Origin: Nemophila menziesii
Lineage: Eukaryota > Streptophyta > Magnoliopsida > Boraginales > Hydrophyllaceae
DNA length: 64,000 nt
Assembly (NCBI GenBank): GCA_029959085.1
Contig: JARWIR010000018.1
Span: 18,227,001-18,291,000 of the forward strand
Direction of reading: 5' to 3'
Numbering within the stretch: the first letter of the stretch is position 1; every line of letters starts with the position of its first letter. The position numbers and the translations under genes are program-made. Below are positions 59,944-64,000 of the stretch, piece after piece. The notes below the pieces were generated by a model. That model worked only from the letters and a program-made list of their open reading frames with translations. It did no database searches and was not told the origin of the DNA.

Positions 59944-60568
59944 TTGGTAGTATTAATTTGTTTCTCTTGGATAATTTGTATACTTTGCAACTCAGTAGCA
60001 AAGTATATGGGCTACATATACCAATAAACGTTTTGGTGTGATAATTTAGTCCCGGTGATAATGGTAGATTCAATTCTTTTGTTGAAAATAAATTTGTGTT
60101 TTTTATTTTTTTTCCTCCATTGTTGAAGGTTTGAAGCATTCAAACCTTCAAACCTTCAAATTTTTTTTTTCCGTTTCCTTAAGTGTTTTGATCTCATGGT
60201 ATATTAATTGATTAATGGGTTCTTAATCCAAGTTTTAAGTGTTCATATTAATAATAAAGAAGTAGAAGTAGAATGCTTTTTTGATTTTTCGAATTTCTCC
60301 ATTGATGAAGGTTTGAAGCTTCAAAGGTTTTTTTTTTTAAAGTGAGGGACGATGCTGACGAAGATAGAGGCGGTGAGTTGGCGCTGATGTGGCACCATGT
60401 GGCGTTGACTAACGGTCAACTGACAGAAAAATGAAAAAAGGGCTAACGGTGTCACAAAAGGTGAAGATATGGGGCGTAAAAGGGTAATTTAGAAGATCAG
60501 GGGCTGCCCGTGCACTTTGGGTATAGTTAAGGGGCCATACGAGGGCTTTACCCTTTTAATTATAATAT

Positions 60569-60708
60569 GGGACAACACCCAATTAATTACACGGAGAGTG
60601 AAATTATTCTCAATTAACTACAACTTTTAGTTAATTTCCAACTAATAACAAAAAATTGAAAGATTACAAAAATACACATGAACCTATCAATTATTACTTT
60701 AATTATAT
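60569..60708 (+). repeat. Direct repeat copy b, right of the MULE
   Basis: Same orientation as 58403-58539; ACAACACCCAATTAATTACA to TTACTTTAATTATA. Confidence 0.75.
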
Positions 60709-60769
60709 ATATCATTTAATTTTTATTATGTTTACCATTTATTATATAATATTTATTTACTTATTTATT

Positions 60770-61340
60770 TTCTTCACCACCACCACCACCCCCACCCACC
60801 CCCACCCACCCCCAACCACCACCACCCACCCCCAACACAACCACTACCCCCACCACCACCACCCCACCACCATTAATCTCTGTCGACCACCACCTTTGTC
60901 CATAACCACCACCGACTAGTTCCGTCGCCACCAATCACCACCAACTAATTCCATCGCACTCGCGCGTCCATTAATTTTTAAAAAAAATTCTTGACTAATT
61001 CTAAAATAATCATAAAAATCATTTTTGGACTTGACAAATAACTATTTACATCTATGATTTTTTTGGAATTTATTTATTTATTTTTTGTTTTTTAATTTCG
61101 ATGATCTGTTTTATGTGTTGCTAACACAAAAAAAAAGATTTTCCAAATTCCACAACACGCGCGCGTCAGTGATTTTTATTATAAAAAATTACAATTAAAT
61201 CCAAAAAATCAGAAAAATTAAAAAATTGTATTTTTTGACGGGGCAAGTACATATTTACATTAGAGAATTTTTTTGACTTATTTTATATTTAAATTTTGAT
61301 ATTTAGTTTTATGTATTCCTGTAACACAGAAAATTATAAA
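60770..61340 (-). repeat. Dispersed repeat copy 2 with CCACC-rich tract
   Basis: Reverse-complement relative of 41040-41890: CCACCACC tract (60776-60915), then ACTAGTTCC, CACGCGCGCGTC, TTATGTGTTGCTAACACA and TGTAACACAGAAAATTATAA in the mirrored order. Confidence 0.6.
60788..60813 (-). other. Strong G-quadruplex motif
   Basis: On the minus strand there are five runs of 3-5 guanines separated by single T bases (GGGGGTGGGTGGGGGTGGGT core), fitting the G3+N1-7 rule. Confidence 0.75.
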
Positions 61341-61935
61341 ATCAATATAAAACATTCTCTTCTTTAACAAAATATTTTTTTCTCTTTATTAGTCACATAT
61401 ACAATATTTGTACTCGTTTTTTACTTTCTTGATGTATTAACTTTTTGTCCAACCTTTTTTTGTTGTTTTGTGTGTTGTTGTAATACACAAAAGACTGTTT
61501 TGTGTATTACATCAACACACAAATTCATTTTTCAGTCAAACTGATCGGTTTGTGTGTTCATGTGATACACAAAATCACATACTGAAAAGGGCAATGACTA
61601 AAAGGGAATACATGATTTTGTGTGTTATTGTAATACACAAATAACTGTTTTGTGTATTAGATCAACACACAAAATAACAAAAATAGGTAGGACAAAAACA
61701 TAATACATCAAGATAGTAAAAAACAAGTAAAAATAAGGTATATGTAATTAATAAACAGAAAAATAGGGTATATGCAGTTATTTTATGTGTTCTTACAATA
61801 CACAAAATATATTTAAGTATTCCTATAACACACAAAATCATAAAATCAATCTAAAGTATTATTTTCTTTAAAAAAATCATTTTTTTCTCTTTATTAGTCA
61901 CATATACAATATTTTTCCTCGTTTTTAACTATCTT
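61309..61935. repeat. Composite inverted and direct repeat
   Basis: Arms 61384-61505 and 61610-61775 are inverted copies (TTTTTACTTTCTTGATGTATTA and TTTGTGTGTTGTTGTAATAC against their complements). In addition 61309-61440 and 61800-61932 are direct copies (CTCTTTATTAGTCACATATA in both). Possibly a fold-back element; no coding sequence. Confidence 0.65.
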
Positions 61936-63356
61936 GATGTATTAACTATCTTTGCAACTAGAATAAACGTATCAATATTCGAATAATTTCTTTAAATTGA
62001 GTCACCGACTATCATCATAAATATGGTCGTCACTTGGGTAAAATCTCATTTGACCAACATGTATCACTCTAATCTCCATGTCAAAAATCATTTTGATTAA
62101 TCATGGAGAAGAGAGTTATCATTCTCTATGAATTCTTAATTAGTTCTATATTCTCTAAACCAACAAGTGACTATGGTTGTATATTTATAGGAGAAATGGC
62201 ATGCAAAAATCGTCACATTAATAGCTGGAGATTAAGGCTCATTAAGACCAAGTACTAGTACAATATTAGGTTCAAAACTTGGTTTAATTTTTTATTTTTA
62301 TTTCTCCAAGACTCTCCAAGAAATGCCACGCCACCGCTGGGCCGGGTGAGGTGGCTGTAGTGTGCGGGTTTGGGATTTCCCAATTATCCTTTAGATTTCA
62401 TAGTGATAAGCCATTGAAATAAATAGGAAGGTGGTATATTTTGTACGCATATAGTTTCTTCTTCACTTTCTATGTGAGATATACTCTAAAGAAAAAGTTT
62501 TTTCCACTTTTTCTAAAAACATAAAAAGATCTATTAAAATATAATTTTTTAATTATTAGTAATAATTATTGATTTTATTTAATAATTTCAACAAAAATGG
62601 CTAACAAATGTTTGAAAAAAAACTTTTACATTCGTGTCTTTTACATTGAGTACTATTGTTTATCTTCAATGCTTTTTTCGTGCTCATTTAAAGGTAATTA
62701 TCAAATAATATACCCACCTCTCACACTGTTGTCCTATCCCATGAAGCCATAACCACTTTCATCAAGTTGCATGGAGAACATTCTGCACCACCGACACGGG
62801 TACACCACTAACCCAAAAGATATTTCACTAAACACCAAACTTTAAAAAGTAAAAGCGCTTAAAGGTAAAAATACACATGTAGTAAAAATTAAATGGCAAT
62901 CAATTGGCTGCAATTTTTCAATTGCATAGTTACAAATGCCAAATTTGTTTACCCATACAAGCTTTAAAATTGGTAATAATATGATCAGGCCTGAAAAGTG
63001 TTATTAAGCAAGAAAGATGATGAAGATGAAGAATGTGCATATGTACATGCATACAATGCTTTAATATCCTAACGGTTAATACACGGACAAAGATAAAGGG
63101 ATAAGAGAAGTATTCCATCTATATGAGCACTCAGTAGTATCACATGGTAAAGTCAACTTTAGCTGGCTAGGAAAAGGATATATCCATTTGAACAATCAAC
63201 ATTATCTCTTTAGCATCTGAATTTAATATGAGTTATTTAGTAGTGATTACCACAGCTAGACTAATTCTTAATCTTCTATTCATGTTTCTATGGTAACAAT
63301 CATTTCTCCCACAAAGAAAAGAAATATCTCATATCATTTCTAGCAAAAAGTATCAG
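61936..63356. other. AT-rich intergenic stretch, nothing recognised
   Basis: One GC-rich patch (62330-62370, CGCCACCGCTGGGCCGGGTG) without an ORF. No gene or element assigned. Confidence 0.45.
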
Positions 63357-63870
63357 ATGGCTGAAGTTGTCCTTAGTGTTGTTATGGAAAATCTCTTCAA
63401 TCAGGCATTTACGTTTGCTAATGAAGACTTGGTTTAAGAGACTCAAGTATGTGATGTGTGATGGTGGGGACGTGTTGGAAGAATACGACTATGAACTTCT
63501 TTGATAATACAAAAAGAAGGGGACAAGGTACCCAAAATACTATCTTCTATAAAAAATGCATTATGCTTAACATAGCTCATAAAATAAGGAAATTAATTGT
63601 GACTTAAAGAGTGTGATTGAGCTAGGAAAGAAAAATTGGTTGAGTGATTCCAATCTAGATAAGAGTTTAAAAGTCCCAATAAGTCGAGTCATGACTAGTC
63701 CTTATGTCCAAGAAGTGGAAATCATTGGTAGGGACAACGATGTCATAAAAAATAGTAGACAAGACAGGCTTATAAGTGATAACACTGAAGAAGGTATTGC
63801 TCTCACTACCTTAGTTAGATGGTGGCCTAGGGAAGACGACTATTGCTTCATTGGTCTTCAAATATAATAA
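63357..63870 (+). pseudogene. CC-NBS-LRR (NLR) resistance-gene relic, N-terminal part
   Basis: The ATG at 63357 reads MAEVVLSVVMENLFNQAFTF, the usual start of an Rx-type coiled-coil domain, then a stop. In another frame WFKRLKYVMCDGGDVLEEYD YELL corresponds to the LKDVAYDADDVLDEFDYE-type block of CNL proteins, with the helix between the two missing. From about 63590 a third stretch contains RVMTSPYVQEVEIIGRDNDV, like the linker and start of an NB-ARC domain. GIALTTLVRW stands where the P-loop GMGGLGKTTLA would be, with the Gly-Lys-Thr core lost. Deletions and stops show a dead immune-receptor gene; the rest of NB-ARC and the LRR are not seen before the edge. Confidence 0.7.
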
Positions 63871-64000
63871 AGTGGTGAGTCATTTTGAGAAAATACTATG
63901 GGTGTGTGTTTCTAATGATTTAAATATTAATAGAATTTAAACGAGATGGTGCAATCTATACCCTGTGAGAGTCCTAAGTTGACAAGCAGGAAAGCATTAA

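Larger units (their letters stand above)
58540..60553. mobile_element. Pack-MULE with about 240-bp TIRs and a 9-bp TSD, carrying SEC15 and another gene fragment
   Basis: The TIRs are 58540 to about 58785 and about 60316 to 60553, starting GGGTAAAGCCCTCGTATG, nearly identical in inverted orientation. TTTTAATTA flanks both ends (58531-58539 and 60554-60562), a perfect 9-bp TSD as expected of Mutator-like elements. There is no transposase. The interior holds a fragment of exocyst subunit SEC15 and a second coding-like fragment, so it is a gene-capturing (Pack-MULE) element. Confidence 0.88.

Overview
The window is nuclear DNA of a flowering plant, most likely a eudicot. It is AT-rich and intron-bearing, with plant-type Ty3 LTR retrotransposons primed by a tRNA-Asp-like PBS, a plant L1-type LINE, a tRNA-derived SINE, MITEs, a Mutator-like element and plant gene families (ELM2-SANT, PP2C, SEC15, CC-NBS-LRR). 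Nothing points to a bacterial, organellar or viral origin. Families were assigned by reading motifs in the translated sequence; no database search was possible.

Region 1 (1-29.6 kb) is a nested pile of related non-autonomous Ty3/Athila-like elements of the gag-only (TR-GAG/LARD) kind. Element 1 (plus, 1-7182) sits in the 3' region of element 2 (minus, 7183-15139). Element 2 sits in the 3' region of element 3 (minus, 15140-24837), and element 3 sits in an LTR of element 4 (minus, 24838-27304). Element 3 also carries two solo LTRs with perfect 5-bp target-site duplications (TSDs), one of which carries a SINE. Element 4 meets a plus-strand relic (element 5) head to head. Element 1 has an intact 752-codon ORF and, over the 231 bp visible, identical LTR ends, so it looks young.

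These elements share an unusual plan: LTR, tRNA-Asp PBS, gag, aspartic protease, then a piece resembling the C-terminal GPY/F module of integrase in the same ORF, with no reverse transcriptase, RNase H or integrase core. A small hairpin follows the stop codon. Then come an array of GC-rich palindromes, a TATA-like sequence, a long leader, and a PPT-like GAGTTGGGGG motif just before ORF2. In element 2, ORF2 resembles the 'putative plant transposon protein' domain. Then follow a hairpin with covariation, a second PPT-like motif, a long 3' UTR, the true PPT and the 3' LTR. The palindrome sequences differ between families but the position is the same.

Region 2 (29.6-37.6 kb) holds the only intact-looking host gene, an ELM2-SANT protein on the minus strand (31199-32549, two coding exons plus a 5' UTR intron). 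Around it are a degenerate MITE and a solo LTR with a perfect TSD. Region 3 (37.6-46 kb) holds a truncated element of another LTR family with its own palindrome array, a GGT-rich dispersed repeat, an unclassified repeat with palindromes, and another solo LTR with TSD. Region 4 (46-51 kb) holds microsatellites, a pair of CCGGTT-rich MITE-like sequences, a minisatellite and a PP2C pseudogene. Region 5 (51.0-57.6 kb) is a full-length but decayed L1-type LINE with a 13-bp TSD. Region 6 (57.6-64 kb) holds a 2-kb Mutator-like element with long terminal inverted repeats (TIRs) and a perfect 9-bp TSD that has captured the start of SEC15 (a Pack-MULE), then repeats, and a decayed CC-NBS-LRR gene at the right edge.

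Overall this is accessory, transposon-dominated chromatin. One cellular gene looks functional; most other coding sequence belongs to mobile elements or is gene debris.
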